Part shown: one piece after another, positions 18,284 to 27,478 of the stretch
Layout of the letters: every line of letters starts with the position of its first letter
How positions within the stretch are numbered: the stretch's first letter is position 1
NCBI GenBank assembly: GCA_034520745.1
Contig: JAXHNF010000023.1
Location: 62,001-126,000, forward strand
Length of the DNA stretch: 64,000 bases
Direction of reading: 5' to 3'
Source of the DNA: Alkalibacterium sp034520745
Lineage (GTDB): Bacteria > Bacillota > Bacilli > Lactobacillales > Carnobacteriaceae_A
Position numbers and translations under genes: made by a program
Notes under the pieces: model-generated
What the model saw: the letters and a program-made list of their open reading frames with translations, nothing else
What the model was told of the DNA's origin: nothing
Databases searched by the model: none

Positions 18284-19672
18284 ATGAATAAATTTTTTAG
18301 TCAGTTTTCCAATTGGCCGATATCAATCAAAATCATTGTAAGTTTTGCTGCTGCCATGTTTATGGGTTCCTTGATTCTGGCTATGCCTTTCAGCCAACTG
18401 GAGACGCTCAAGCGCACTTATTTTGACCATCTGTTTGGAGCTATTTCCATGGTTGCCGTGACTGGGTTGTCCACTGTCCCGGTAGCAAGTACATACAATC
18501 TGTTTGGTCAAATAGTGACGCTTGTTCTGATAAAATTGGGTGGACTGGGACTCATCACGATCGTTTCAGCTATAGTCATGCAGTTTGGCCGTCAAGTCAG
18601 CATGAAAGAAGAAATCACGCTCCAGCAGGCACTCAACCGAAGTGACATGAAAGGATTTCGTCATTTTCTGCTGAACGTTGTCAAGTATACGACCATATTC
18701 GAAACGATTGGTGCCTTCATTTTTATGTTTAAGTTCGTTCCGCTTTTCGGATGGGGAGCAGGTATCTTCAATTCGATCTTTCTGTCTATCTCCTCTTTCA
18801 ATAATGCCGGTTTCGATAATCTCGGAACAACCAGTCTGCAGGCCTTTGTCGATATGCCTGTTGTGAATATCGTGGTTCCGATACTGATCATTCTCGGAGG
18901 GATCGGCTTTTCTGTCTGGTTCGATGTTGCCAAACATTTCAAACAGTTCAAAGCAGCTAGAAGCTGGCTGGACTTCAAAGGCACGTATCGCCACCTGAAA
19001 CTGCATACTCGTCTGGTAATCAAGTGGTCGCTCTGGCTGATCGCTGCAGCGATGGTGATTTTTGCCTTGGCAGAATGGACGAACCCTTATTCTTTAGGCG
19101 GTTTGAGCTTTATCGATAAAATTCAAGCTATTTTCTTTCAGGCAGTGACTTTGAGAACAGCTGGCTTCAGTACGCTGGACTTTTCCGATTTTCATATGTT
19201 TACTCTAGTCGTATTCACCGTTTTCATGTTTATCGGCGGCTCGCCCGGCGGTACAGCCGGTGGCGCGAAAACATCGACGGTTGCTCTGGTCGTTAAACTG
19301 ATGAGCACCGAACTCAAAGGGATGACGAACGTCAACTATAAAAACAGAACACTGGAGATGGATATTGTCAAACGTGCACTGGTCATTGTCGTGATGTTTA
19401 TCCTGCTTAATTTCATCGCCTTATCGTTGATGACGATTTTTGATGAAGACATACCACTGCAGTACCTCTTTTTTGAAACGGTCTCAGCCTTCGGTACTGT
19501 CGGTTTGTCCGCGAATCTAACGGCCACACTTTCAAGGTATAGTCAGACCGTTATCATGTTCTGCATGTTTATCGGACGACTTGGCCCGATCACGATCTTC
19601 ACAGCTCTAGGTAACAGAGACAGAAAAAAACGAGATATTCGTTATGCAACGGGGAATATATTAATTGGTTAG
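18284..19672 (+). CDS. ktrB: Potassium uptake channel subunit KtrB/KtrD (TrkH family)
   Basis: Potassium-translocating subunit of the Ktr system. 462 residues, intact. Four membrane-pore-membrane repeats, each with its filter glycine: VTGLSTVPV, SFNNAGFDNLG, LRTAGFSTLD and SAFGTVGLSANLT. The gating loop GGSPGGTAGGAKTSTVALVV is present. It ends GNRDRKKRDIRYATGNILIG, a common KtrB C-terminus. The peripheral ATP-binding ring subunit is encoded 12 nt downstream. Confidence 0.95.
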   Translation: MNKFFSQFSNWPISIKIIVSFAAAMFMGSLILAMPFSQLETLKRTYFDHLFGAISMVAVTGLSTVPVASTYNLFGQIVTLVLIKLGGLGLITIVSAIVMQFGRQVSMKEEITLQQALNRSDMKGFRHFLLNVVKYTTIFETIGAFIFMFKFVPLFGWGAGIFNSIFLSISSFNNAGFDNLGTTSLQAFVDMPVVNIVVPILIILGGIGFSVWFDVAKHFKQFKAARSWLDFKGTYRHLKLHTRLVIKWSLWLIAAAMVIFALAEWTNPYSLGGLSFIDKIQAIFFQAVTLRTAGFSTLDFSDFHMFTLVVFTVFMFIGGSPGGTAGGAKTSTVALVVKLMSTELKGMTNVNYKNRTLEMDIVKRALVIVVMFILLNFIALSLMTIFDEDIPLQYLFFETVSAFGTVGLSANLTATLSRYSQTVIMFCMFIGRLGPITIFTALGNRDRKKRDIRYATGNILIG

Positions 19673-19684
19673 GAGTTGTAAGAA

Positions 19685-20356
19685 ATGGTTAAAATTGTTG
19701 GAGTATTAGGACTTGGCGTATTCTGGCTCGACGATTGCCAAGGAGCTGGGTGAACAGCATTACGATGTGATCGCTGTCGATAAAGATCTTGTCGACGTCA
19801 ACCGTGTTGAAGAATATCGTTGTTCAGGCTGTCACAAGGAAACTTCACTGATATTGAATTATTGAAAAGCATCGGTTTTGACAACTGCGATGTTGCAGTT
19901 ATTGGCACAGGTTCGAATCTGGAAGCCAGTGTCCTGGCGATCATGAACTGTAAAAAACTCGGGATCAAACGTATCATCGCCAAAGCAAAGAACAGGATCC
20001 ACATGGAAATCATGCAGGAGATGGGCGCACATGAAATCGTGCGTCCTGAAAAAGAGATGGGCGATAAAGTCGCGCGTAATATCATGCGTAACAATATTCT
20101 GGATGTCATTACTCTGGATGATGAAAACTCCATTATCGAATTCACTGCGCCTGACCGCTGGGTTGGACGCAGTCTGAAAGAACTGGATCTGCGAAAAAAA
20201 TACAAAATCAATGTCATCGGTATGAAAACTGACCCGAACGGCAAATTGTCGATCAATGTCCCGCCTGAAGAAAAAATAAAGCCAGACAGCTTTATCGTGG
20301 CGATCGGTAAGCCGGAAACATTCGAACATCTGGATTATACTGATCAGTTAAAATAA
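19685..20356 (+). CDS. ktrA: Potassium uptake regulatory subunit KtrA/KtrC (TrkA family, frameshifted)
   Basis: Cytoplasmic ring protein that gates KtrB. It starts MVKIVGVLGLGVF, the Rossmann GxGxFG motif once one extra T near 19725 is removed. Two more extra bases sit near 19819 and 19836, after which NFTDIELLKSIGFDNCDVAVIGTGSNLEASV follows. The RCK_N domain covers about residues 1-140 and the RCK_C domain about 145-223 (APDRWVGRSLKELDLRKKYKINVIGM). In related systems RCK_C binds c-di-AMP, which closes the channel. About 223 residues. Confidence 0.93.
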
Positions 20357-20357
20357 C

Positions 20358-20405
20358 AAAAAAAGGAGCTGCAGCACATTATCGTCGCTGCAGCTCCTTT
20401 TGTTA
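20358..20405. terminator. Bidirectional terminator between ktrA and the PTS operon
   Basis: AAAAGGAGCTGCAGC pairs with GCTGCAGCTCCTTTT around an 11-nt loop and serves both convergent genes. Confidence 0.9.
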
Positions 20406-20408
20406 TTT

Positions 20409-21473
20409 CTAAAATGTGATATCAAATTCAAAGTCGTCTTCTTCGGCAGTAAATGTTTCACCGACAGGCTCTTTCCATAAAATCTGGACGCCCACGGCTA
20501 TAACTGTACCGACTAATATAGCGAAGATGAACAGAAGGATATTGCTCGCCATAGGCAGACCGAAGACACCTGACACACCCGACGTCGATATGCCGAAGCC
20601 CATCATCAAAGCGCCTCCGATAGCTGCACCGATCATGTTGGACCCGATCACCCGGATCGGATCACGAAAAGCGTATGGTAACGTCGCCTCTGTGATGCCC
20701 ACCAGCCCTGAAAGGATCGAAGCCGGAGCCATCCTGATCTCAGCATCCGTGTATTTATCTTTCGCTATGAGCGATGCGATGCCTACGGATAAGGCCGGGA
20801 CCATAATGCCTGGGAACACTGCGGCATTGACTATGAAGCCTATGCCACTCGGATCGTTCCAGACAGCGAAGACAAAGGTGATCGCGATTTTATTTAGAGG
20901 CCCCCCCATGTCAAAAGCACACATCGCGCTGAGGATAGCCCCCAGCAGGAACCCGTACCGAGGTGTTTGAGATAGGGTAAGCAGATTTTCAATGATGAAA
21001 TCATTCAATGCGCCGACCACCAGCGCCACCGGATAGGCCATGACAAAATAAAGCAGCCAGCCTGTGAGTACCGGGATAAACAGTGTCTTATGGATCGACT
21101 TCAAAAACTCGGGCATAGGCAGTTTTCTCATGCCCAGAACCACATAACCGGCGAGAAAACCAGCCAGGATCGCACCTGAAAATCCGCTGGCGGACGTATT
21201 TTCCAAAGGCGGATGGGCTGCGATATACCCGCCGATGAAGCCTGGGATGATTGCCGCCTTGTCTCCGATTGCGTACGCCATATAAGCGGCGAATATGGCC
21301 GGGATGATGTTCATCATCGTCCAGGCAAAGCCGTTCAGAAGCGTGACGGCCTGAATGTTCCCGCCTGCTGACTGAGCGATCATGCCCGTTACCGCGATGG
21401 TCATACCTGAAAATACTATAAGGGGCAGCATGTAAGAGACCCCTGTCATCAGTGCCTGCTGAAACTTTTTCAT
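20409..21473 (-). CDS. PTS fructose-type EIIC permease
   Basis: Membrane channel of a fructose-family phosphotransferase system. 354 residues, intact, about nine hydrophobic segments. Family marks: MTGVSYMLPLIVFSGM at the start, AAIIPGFIGGYIA, AFDMGGPLNKIA and GITEATLPYAFRDP, the substrate-binding GITE motif. It ends EEDDFEFDITF. Last gene of a IIA-IIB-IIC operon with each component on its own polypeptide. No regulator or 1-phosphofructokinase lies nearby, so fructose is not assured; mannitol-, mannosylglycerate- or other fructose-family substrates remain open. Confidence 0.9.
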   Translation of the reverse strand: MKKFQQALMTGVSYMLPLIVFSGMTIAVTGMIAQSAGGNIQAVTLLNGFAWTMMNIIPAIFAAYMAYAIGDKAAIIPGFIGGYIAAHPPLENTSASGFSGAILAGFLAGYVVLGMRKLPMPEFLKSIHKTLFIPVLTGWLLYFVMAYPVALVVGALNDFIIENLLTLSQTPRYGFLLGAILSAMCAFDMGGPLNKIAITFVFAVWNDPSGIGFIVNAAVFPGIMVPALSVGIASLIAKDKYTDAEIRMAPASILSGLVGITEATLPYAFRDPIRVIGSNMIGAAIGGALMMGFGISTSGVSGVFGLPMASNILLFIFAILVGTVIAVGVQILWKEPVGETFTAEEDDFEFDITF

Positions 21474-21483
21474 GATCTGTACC

Positions 21484-21800
21484 TCACTTCTCTTTTAATT
21501 TTTCTTCAATTTTTCTTATCAGACTGCCGGCATTCTTGATTGCCGCTGACACGGGTATCTCGACCTTCTTGATTCCCTCAAAACGCTCTGAGCGGGCTAA
21601 TTTGACGTCTGAGGCTATGATGAGGATATCAGCCTCCTGCAGATCCTGTTTCGTCAATTCGTCTTCGATCCCTGTGGCACCCTGTGTCTCTACTTCTACT
21701 TCATGACCTCTGTCTCTTTAGCTGCATCTTCGATCGCCCGCTTGGCCATGAACGTGTGCGCGACACCGGTAGCACAGGCAGTAACAGCTACTATTTTCAT
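21484..21800 (-). CDS. PTS fructose-type EIIB (one frameshift)
   Basis: Small cytoplasmic domain that passes phosphate from IIA to the sugar. It starts MKIVAVTACATGVAHTFMAKRAIEDAA; Cys9 in ACATG is the phosphorylated residue. An indel near 21712 separates this from the rest, which reads EVEVETQGATGIEDELTKQDLQEADILIIASD. It ends RKIEEKLKEK. About 105 residues. It begins 6 nt after the IIA stop and ends 10 nt before the IIC start. Confidence 0.9.
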
Positions 21801-21805
21801 TCTTT

Positions 21806-22285
21806 TCACCCTTTCTCTACCAAAAGCTGCTCAAGGAGATTTTCAAGTTCAGCTTGTGTTTTTCTGTCTTTGAATTCCTGCTGTACTTTCTTATCCATCA
21901 AATGATACGACAGCCTGGCTAACAGTTTTAAATGTATCGCTTCACCCTGTTCTTTCGGTACGATCAGCAGAAAGATGATCGAAACCGGCTGATCATCAAG
22001 GGCCTCCCACTCCAGCTTCTGTTCTGATTTCATCAATACCACAACGGGTGTATGTATCTGACTGGACTTTCCGTGTGGTATGGCAAACCCGTTCCCGAAT
22101 CCTGTCGTACTCAGCGCTTCTCTCTTTTCGATTTCCTCAAGGACTTCCTCTTTATCCAAAGCGATAAATGACTCCGCGGTGATTTCCTCGATCATTTCTT
22201 TGAAAACATCGGCTTTCCTGACTGACTGAAACGTTTTGGACGGATTGATATAGAAATCGACCGTGCTGTTCTCCGAATCCCCCAA
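21806..22285 (-). CDS. PTS fructose-type EIIA
   Basis: First gene of the operon; carries phosphate from HPr to EIIB. 159 residues, intact. TTG start with GAGGTGAGG 6 nt upstream. The active site reads GFGNGFAIPHGKS with the phospho-His; LALLxRLSYHLMD-like text and the end LENLLEQLLVEKG are typical. An N-terminal stretch of about 20 residues (STVDFYINPSKTFQSVRK) precedes the usual IIA core, so an internal start near the ADVFKEM stretch is possible but lacks a visible ribosome site. Confidence 0.88.
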   Translation of the reverse strand: MGDSENSTVDFYINPSKTFQSVRKADVFKEMIEEITAESFIALDKEEVLEEIEKREALSTTGFGNGFAIPHGKSSQIHTPVVVLMKSEQKLEWEALDDQPVSIIFLLIVPKEQGEAIHLKLLARLSYHLMDKKVQQEFKDRKTQAELENLLEQLLVEKG

Positions 22286-22366
22286 CTGTCCTCACCTCTC
22301 TTATGATTAAGTAGATTTATTATACCAATTAACTCGGTATTCAGGAAAAGATATGCTATAACAAAA

Positions 22367-22420
22367 ACGGCAGCTGTCACTCGCCCTTTTAGTAGGGGAT
22401 AAGTGGCAGCTGCCGCTGGG
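22367..22420 (-). terminator. dnaB terminator
   Basis: On the minus strand GGCAGCTGCCACT pairs with AGTGACAGCTGCC (one mismatch) around a loop, then T5. It separates dnaB from the PTS operon. Confidence 0.8.
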
Positions 22421-22425
22421 TTGGA

Positions 22426-23793
22426 TCAGCCCGGGATATTACTTTCCGGGTAATAAGACAGGGATGAAAACTTGTTGTATTCTTTTATGAAGAGCAGCTT
22501 GCACGTTCCCCGAGCTCCGGAACGGTTTTTTTCCAGGATCACTTCGACGATATTTTCATCGCCGGGATCTTCTTCTTCGCCTTCTTCACTTCGGTAATAG
22601 TCTTCCCGATACAAGAAAGCAACAATATCGGCATCCTGCTCAATGGAACCCGATTCTCTCAGATCACTGAGGATCGGTCTCTTATCCTGTCTTTGTTCCA
22701 CACTACGTGAAAGCTGAGACAAGGCGATCACCGGAACGGAGAGCTCTTTAGCCAGTTTTTTCAGTTGTCTGGAGATAGCAGACACTTCCTGCTGACGGCT
22801 TTCTTTACCGCTTCCCTCGATCAGCTGAAGATAGTCAATGACGACCAGACCAATGCTGCCTTTTTCCTGTTTCAGTTTCCTGCATTTCGCCCGGATCTCT
22901 GCAGTTCTTATGCCGGGCGTATCATCGATATAGATGTTTGCTTTGGACAAACTGCCCATTGCAACGAACAGTTTGGTAAATTCTTCTTCAGTCAGCTGAC
23001 CTGTCCGAAGATGGGTCGCATCGATCGTTCCTTCAGCGCACAGCATACGATTAACCAGCTGTTCAGCTCCCATTTCGAGACTGAAAATAGCGACATTTTC
23101 GTCAGTTTTTGTTCCGATATTCTGAGCGACATTCAAAACAAAGGCCGTCTTACCCACACCGGGACGTGCCGCTAAAATGATCAGTTCATCCTTATGCAGG
23201 CCCGCCGTCATCTGGTCAAGCATTTTATAACCGGTAGACAAGCCCGTGATGTCATCGTCATTCTGAAAAAGATCATCGATGTTATTGATCGTGTTTCTCA
23301 ACACGGTTTCAATATCGACGAAACCGCTTCTGCTCTTTTTCTCTGAAACTTCCAGGATCCTTCTCTCAGCTTCATCGAGCAGATTGGGAATATTGTCTGA
23401 TTCCTGATAGCCTTTTGATGCGATTTCAGTGGCGGTCTGGATCAGATTTCTCAGTATGGCACGTTCTTCAACGATTTTAGCATAGTGTTCGATATTGGCA
23501 GCGGTAGGAACTGTCGTAGCCACTTCTGCCAGATATGGCGTCCCGCCTACATCTTCCAGCTGGTCTTTGGATTCTAAATTATTCGCGATTGTAATTACGT
23601 CGATGGCTTCATTCTTTTCATTCAATTCAACCATGGATTGAAAAATGAGCTGATGCGCCCGACGATAAAAATCATTAGCTTCCACAAATTCCATAGCAGG
23701 AATAATTGCTTCAGGATCCAGTAAAATCGATCCTAAAACAGACTGTTCTGCTTCGATATTCTGTGGAGGTAAGCGATCACCTATAACGTCCAT
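22426..23793 (-). CDS. dnaB: Replicative DNA helicase DnaB (DnaC in Bacillus naming)
   Basis: Hexameric fork helicase. Intact, 455 residues from the ATG at 23793 (MDVIGDRLPPQNIEAEQSVLG, the classic N-terminus); an in-frame GTG at 23826 would add 11 residues. AAAGGAAG precedes the ATG but at a longish 12 nt. N-terminal domain about 1-110, then the RecA-like core with Walker A ARPGVGKTAFVLN, Walker B LVVIDYLQLI, and the motifs EISRQLKKLAKELSVPVIALSQLSR. It follows gdpP-rplI, the usual Firmicute order, but with a parS site and a strong terminator after rplI. Confidence 0.97.
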   Translation of the reverse strand: MDVIGDRLPPQNIEAEQSVLGSILLDPEAIIPAMEFVEANDFYRRAHQLIFQSMVELNEKNEAIDVITIANNLESKDQLEDVGGTPYLAEVATTVPTAANIEHYAKIVEERAILRNLIQTATEIASKGYQESDNIPNLLDEAERRILEVSEKKSRSGFVDIETVLRNTINNIDDLFQNDDDITGLSTGYKMLDQMTAGLHKDELIILAARPGVGKTAFVLNVAQNIGTKTDENVAIFSLEMGAEQLVNRMLCAEGTIDATHLRTGQLTEEEFTKLFVAMGSLSKANIYIDDTPGIRTAEIRAKCRKLKQEKGSIGLVVIDYLQLIEGSGKESRQQEVSAISRQLKKLAKELSVPVIALSQLSRSVEQRQDKRPILSDLRESGSIEQDADIVAFLYREDYYRSEEGEEEDPGDENIVEVILEKNRSGARGTCKLLFIKEYNKFSSLSYYPESNIPG

Positions 23794-23898
23794 TTCGATG
23801 TCTAACTTCCTTTCATGATGGTTCACTGGTTCACTGTTTCTCTATTGTACCCCATCTTAATTTAAATGTATATAAGGGAACAAATGTTTTATATTGAT

Positions 23899-23914
23899 TG
23901 TTTCACGTGAAACA
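23899..23914. promoter_or_regulatory. parS site 1 (ParB binding)
   Basis: TGTTTCACGTGAAACA, a perfect match to the 16-bp ParB nucleation site, in the rplI-dnaB spacer. Confidence 0.95.
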
Positions 23915-23924
23915 ATCCTAAAAA

Positions 23925-23978
23925 AAGGCTAGTACAGTCCGCATGCTTTAAGCATGCGGCTCTGTACTAGCTGCTCTC
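23925..23978 (-). terminator. rplI terminator
   Basis: On the minus strand GCTAGTACAG and CCGCATGCTT pair with AAGCATGCGG and CTGTACTAGC, followed by T7. One of the longest hairpins in the window. Confidence 0.92.
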
Positions 23979-23993
23979 AATCATTTCCTTCGC

Positions 23994-24453
23994 TTACTTA
24001 TAGGCGTCTTCAGCCAGGACTGCGAACAGTGATCTCAGCTGTGACATCTTTATGCAGTTTCACGTCCATTTTCTGGCTGCCAAGTGAACGCATCGGCATG
24101 GACTGGCTGATCTTTCGTTTGTCCACTTTTATGCCGAGCTGCTTCTCAATGGCTTTGGCTATCTGTTTGGTCGTAACAGACCCGAACAGACGCCCGTCAT
24201 CTGCTGCTTTTTCTTTTATCTCGATTGGATTCTTTTCAAGTACTTCTTTTTCTTTCTCTGCTTCTTCAAATATTTCCTGTTCTTCTCTTTTTTGAGCTTT
24301 TTTCTTCATGGTCAGCTCTTTTTTGGCAGATGAGGTTGCTTCTTTTGCCAGTCCTTTTTTGATCAAAAAGTTATTGGCATAACCATCGGAGACATTTTTT
24401 ACCTCTCCCTTTTTACCTGTGCCTTTGATGTCTTTTAATAGAATAACTTCCAT
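23994..24453 (-). CDS. rplI: 50S ribosomal protein bL9 (C-terminal frameshift)
   Basis: Ribosomal protein L9. Reads MEVILLKDIKGTGKKGEVKNVSDGYANNFLIKKGLA, the N-terminal rRNA-binding domain, then a charged linking helix and the C-terminal domain DDGRLFGSVTTKQIAKAI. One extra A near 24019 gives a false end RSPG; without it the tail is RVLAEDAYK with a stop at 23994. Repaired length 152 residues. Co-directional with gdpP, 21 nt upstream. Confidence 0.97.
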
Positions 24454-24474
24454 AGTTTTTAACTCCCTCTTTGT

Positions 24475-26472
24475 TTAGTCTAGTTGAGAATGTATAACTT
24501 CTTTTAATTCTTCTATTATTTCAGAAATGCTCTGTCCATCGATTTGAGTGGCTGCATTGGACAGATGTCCACCGCCGCCCATTTTCTCCATGATGGCCTG
24601 GACATTTATTTTTCCTAAGCTTCTCGCACTGATCCCGACTGTCTCTTCTGACCGCCTGGTAATGACAAAGGCAGCTTCGACGCCTGACATGCTCAGCATT
24701 GTATCAGCGGTCTGAGCAGCTGTCACAGACGGATAGATCTCATTGTCTGCGCCGTTGGCTATCGCAACACCCTCGATCACATAATCAAGTGTCTCGATCA
24801 GACGACTGCGTTTGAGATAACTCTCAGGATCTTCTTTAAGCAGACGCTGGATCATTGTGGAATTCGCACCGACCGATTGCAGGTAACTGGCTGCGTCGAA
24901 GGTACGGGATCCTGTTCTTAGACTGAAATTATTGGTATCCACCACGATTCCGCCCAGCATGGCTGTCGCTTCAATACGGTTGATCGGCTCGCCATCTGTT
25001 GAGACGTACTCGAAAAGTTCCGTGATAAGTTCAGCAGTGGAAGACGCATATGGTTCGATATAGACAAGCAGTGGATTCTCTGTAAATTCCTCTCCACGTC
25101 TGTGATGATCGATCACCATATTCCGTTTAGTCCTTTTCAGCAGGTTCGGTGCAATGGAAAGCACAGGTTTGTGATGATCCACTAAAACAACCAGATCGTT
25201 GGCATTGATCATCCGTTCAGCCTCTGACGATGAAATCAGATTGCTGCTCACCTGTTTATGTTTTCTGATTTCCTGAAGGAGCTTGTCGACATCTTTGCTT
25301 ACTTCGTCTTCATCGATCACGACATAAACCGTTTTTCTGAGCATCATGGCGATCCGGGCTATCCCCAGAGAAGAACCAACAGAATCCATATCAGGATTCT
25401 TATGGCCCATGACATAAATCGCGTCGCTGTCGTTCATCAGTTTCTGCATCGCCTGACTGATCATACGTGAACGCACACGCGTTCGTTTTTCCATCGGATT
25501 GGTTTTTCCGCCATAATAACGCGGCTCTTCATCTACCGCTTTCACGATCGCCTGATCTCCACCACGTCCCAGAGCCAGGTCCAGATTGCTCTGAGCCAGA
25601 TCGGCCAGTTTATCAAACGTGTCGTCTCCGTATGCCAGCCCGATACTTATTGTCAGGGGCAGGTTCCGTTTGGATGTCCGGTCTCTTATACTGTCGATGA
25701 TATTAAACTTTTCGTTTTCCAGTCGTTCCAGTTCTTTACGGTCCAGCAGCAGGAAATACCGGTCATCGGAGATTCGTTTATAGAAAATCCCATGCTGCTT
25801 GCCCCAGTTGGAAAAATAGGTGGTCAGCAAACTGTCGAAGCCGGACACACCGCGGTCGTCAAGGCCTTGGGTAATTTCATCGTAATTGTCTAAAAACAGC
25901 CAGCCTACCACCGGACGTGTTTTTTCATATTCTTCAGTTATTGTGGCGTACTCAGTAATATCCAGCAGATAGAGAGCATTGATATCTTTCTGTAGGGAAA
26001 CTTTATAGATCTTATTGTTCCATTCTATCAGATCGAATTCTTCTCTCTTGTCATTATCAAAGTAATCTGACAAGTCTATATTTACTTCTCTGATCGGCTC
26101 CCCCAAAAGCTGCTGGTCACTCGGCAGCTGCAGCTGCATGTATGGATTTATCCACTCGATAAGATTTTCTTCATTGAGCAGGATGATCCCCATCGGCATT
26201 TTGATCAGAGCTTCCTGCTGACCGCGTTTGATACGGTATGACAAATTAAGTATATAACTGTTCAGTTCTTCATTATATTCATTGCTGAACTGCCAGATAA
26301 TTATCAGTGTTATGCAGAAAAGCACTAACATCAAAGTACCAAGCCAGATATAAGCAAAAAAACTCAACACTGTCATGACCAGCTGAATCGCGACCGCAAA
26401 TAAAAGCATACGCTTTAAGTAAGGGTGGTCCAGCAGTTTAGGAAGATTGTCTTCCGGTGACTTATTATTCAT
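24475..26472 (-). CDS. gdpP: c-di-AMP phosphodiesterase GdpP
   Basis: Membrane-bound enzyme that hydrolyses cyclic di-AMP, so it affects wall, beta-lactam tolerance and potassium balance. ATG at 26472 (MNNKSPEDNLPKLL) chosen for the AGGAGAAAAT just upstream. Two membrane helices (about residues 22-70), a PAS-like domain (IKMPMGIILLNEENLIEWIN), a degenerate GGDEF domain (DRYFLLLDR), then the DHH domain with MGHKNPDMDSVGSSLG and VLVDHHKP, and DHHA1 ending MEKMGGGGHLSNAATQ. 665 residues, intact, full family length. Confidence 0.96.
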   Translation of the reverse strand: MNNKSPEDNLPKLLDHPYLKRMLLFAVAIQLVMTVLSFFAYIWLGTLMLVLFCITLIIIWQFSNEYNEELNSYILNLSYRIKRGQQEALIKMPMGIILLNEENLIEWINPYMQLQLPSDQQLLGEPIREVNIDLSDYFDNDKREEFDLIEWNNKIYKVSLQKDINALYLLDITEYATITEEYEKTRPVVGWLFLDNYDEITQGLDDRGVSGFDSLLTTYFSNWGKQHGIFYKRISDDRYFLLLDRKELERLENEKFNIIDSIRDRTSKRNLPLTISIGLAYGDDTFDKLADLAQSNLDLALGRGGDQAIVKAVDEEPRYYGGKTNPMEKRTRVRSRMISQAMQKLMNDSDAIYVMGHKNPDMDSVGSSLGIARIAMMLRKTVYVVIDEDEVSKDVDKLLQEIRKHKQVSSNLISSSEAERMINANDLVVLVDHHKPVLSIAPNLLKRTKRNMVIDHHRRGEEFTENPLLVYIEPYASSTAELITELFEYVSTDGEPINRIEATAMLGGIVVDTNNFSLRTGSRTFDAASYLQSVGANSTMIQRLLKEDPESYLKRSRLIETLDYVIEGVAIANGADNEIYPSVTAAQTADTMLSMSGVEAAFVITRRSEETVGISARSLGKINVQAIMEKMGGGGHLSNAATQIDGQSISEIIEELKEVIHSQLD

Positions 26473-26563
26473 ATTTTCTCCTCTTAACACCATCATTTTA
26501 ACCATTTTTTACATTTTAACACGTTTAAATGGTCTATTCTATAGCTGATGTCTGATTCACAAA

Positions 26564-26579
26564 TGTTTCACGTGAAACA
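26564..26579. promoter_or_regulatory. parS site 2 (ParB binding)
   Basis: TGTTTCACGTGAAACA, perfect, in the spacer between rpsR and gdpP. Confidence 0.95.
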
Positions 26580-26589
26580 TTTAAATCAA

Positions 26590-26625
26590 AAAAGCCGCAA
26601 CAGGATCACTGTCACAGCTTCTCAT
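26590..26625 (-). terminator. rpsF-ssb-rpsR terminator (weak)
   Basis: On the minus strand AGCTGTGACAG pairs imperfectly with CTGTTGCGGCT, followed by T6, just after rpsR. Confidence 0.6.
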
Positions 26626-26631
26626 AAATTA

Positions 26632-26865
26632 CTATTCTTCAGTAACGAATGGCAACAAGCCCATGATACGAGCACGTTTGATTGCTTTCGTTAATTTACG
26701 TTGGTTTTTAGCGTAAGTTCCAGTTACACGACGTGGTAAAATTTTACCTCTGTCTGAAATGAAACGTTTCAGTAAATCGACATCTTTGTAATCAATAAAT
26801 TCTATATGATTTGCTGCAAAGAAATCAACTTTACGGCGCTTTTTGCCGCCTCTGCGTCCAGCCAT
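26632..26865 (-). CDS. rpsR: 30S ribosomal protein bS18
   Basis: 77 residues, intact: MAGRRGGKKRRKVDFFAANHIEFIDYKDVDLLKRFISDRGKI and so on, ending KRARIMGLLPFVTEE. Binds S6 and 16S rRNA. Third gene of the rpsF-ssb-rpsR operon. AGGAGGATTATAAC precedes the ATG. Confidence 0.98.
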   Translation of the reverse strand: MAGRRGGKKRRKVDFFAANHIEFIDYKDVDLLKRFISDRGKILPRRVTGTYAKNQRKLTKAIKRARIMGLLPFVTEE

Positions 26866-26891
26866 GTTATAATCCTCCTTTTATTCTTGAA

Positions 26892-27422
26892 TCAAAATGG
26901 TAAATCGTCATCGGAAATATCGATGGAATCATTGTTGGAATCAAATGGGTCCTCATCGAAATTTGCGTAATTGCTTTTCGAGTTGTTTTTTGGAGCTTGA
27001 TTGTTATTCTGCGAATAATTTGAATTATTTGAAGAATTGCCGGAAAATCCTGAATTTGAATTTGAACTTGACCCGTCATTCTGTGCACGTTTTTCAGTGA
27101 CTGACTTCGGTTCAAGCATCTGGAAGTTCTCACACACTACTTCTGTAATATAAACTTTTCTGCCTTCGTTATTTGTATAGTTTCGCGTCTGCATACGACC
27201 AGTTACTCCAACCAGCGATCCCTTGCGGGTATAGTTGGAAATGATTTCAGCTGTCTTTCTCCAGGCAACACAGTTGATGAAGTCGGTTTCTCTTTCACCT
27301 TGTGCATTGGTATATGGTCGTTCAACAGCTACAGTAAATGAAGCAACGGCTATTCCGCTACCCGTATAACGAAGTTCAGCATCTCGAGTTAATCGTCCAA
27401 CTAGTACGACATTGTTAATCAA
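26892..27422 (-). CDS. ssb: Single-stranded DNA-binding protein
   Basis: 176 residues, intact. OB-fold domain about 1-108 (MINNVVLVGRLTRDAELRYTGSGIAVASFTVAVERPY, NCVAWRKTAEIISNYTRKGSLVGVTGRMQTRNY). Then a flexible Asn/Ser-rich linker and the acidic tip DISDDDLPF, the docking site for replication and repair partners. Between rpsF and rpsR as in most Firmicutes. A parS site lies directly upstream. Confidence 0.98.
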   Translation of the reverse strand: MINNVVLVGRLTRDAELRYTGSGIAVASFTVAVERPYTNAQGERETDFINCVAWRKTAEIISNYTRKGSLVGVTGRMQTRNYTNNEGRKVYITEVVCENFQMLEPKSVTEKRAQNDGSSSNSNSGFSGNSSNNSNYSQNNNQAPKNNSKSNYANFDEDPFDSNNDSIDISDDDLPF

Positions 27423-27462
27423 TCAAAGTGGCTCCTTTCTTTAAAAAGGCAATCATTTAAAA

Positions 27463-27478
27463 TGTTTCACGTGAAACA
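27463..27478. promoter_or_regulatory. parS site 3 (ParB binding)
   Basis: TGTTTCACGTGAAACA, perfect, abutting the last base of the rpsF stop codon and inside the rpsF-ssb operon. Confidence 0.95.

Noticed and set aside
19685..20356. ktrA as a truncated protein starting near 19820
   Set aside because: The Rossmann N-terminus with a ribosome site at 19685 is present and joins after removing three extra bases.
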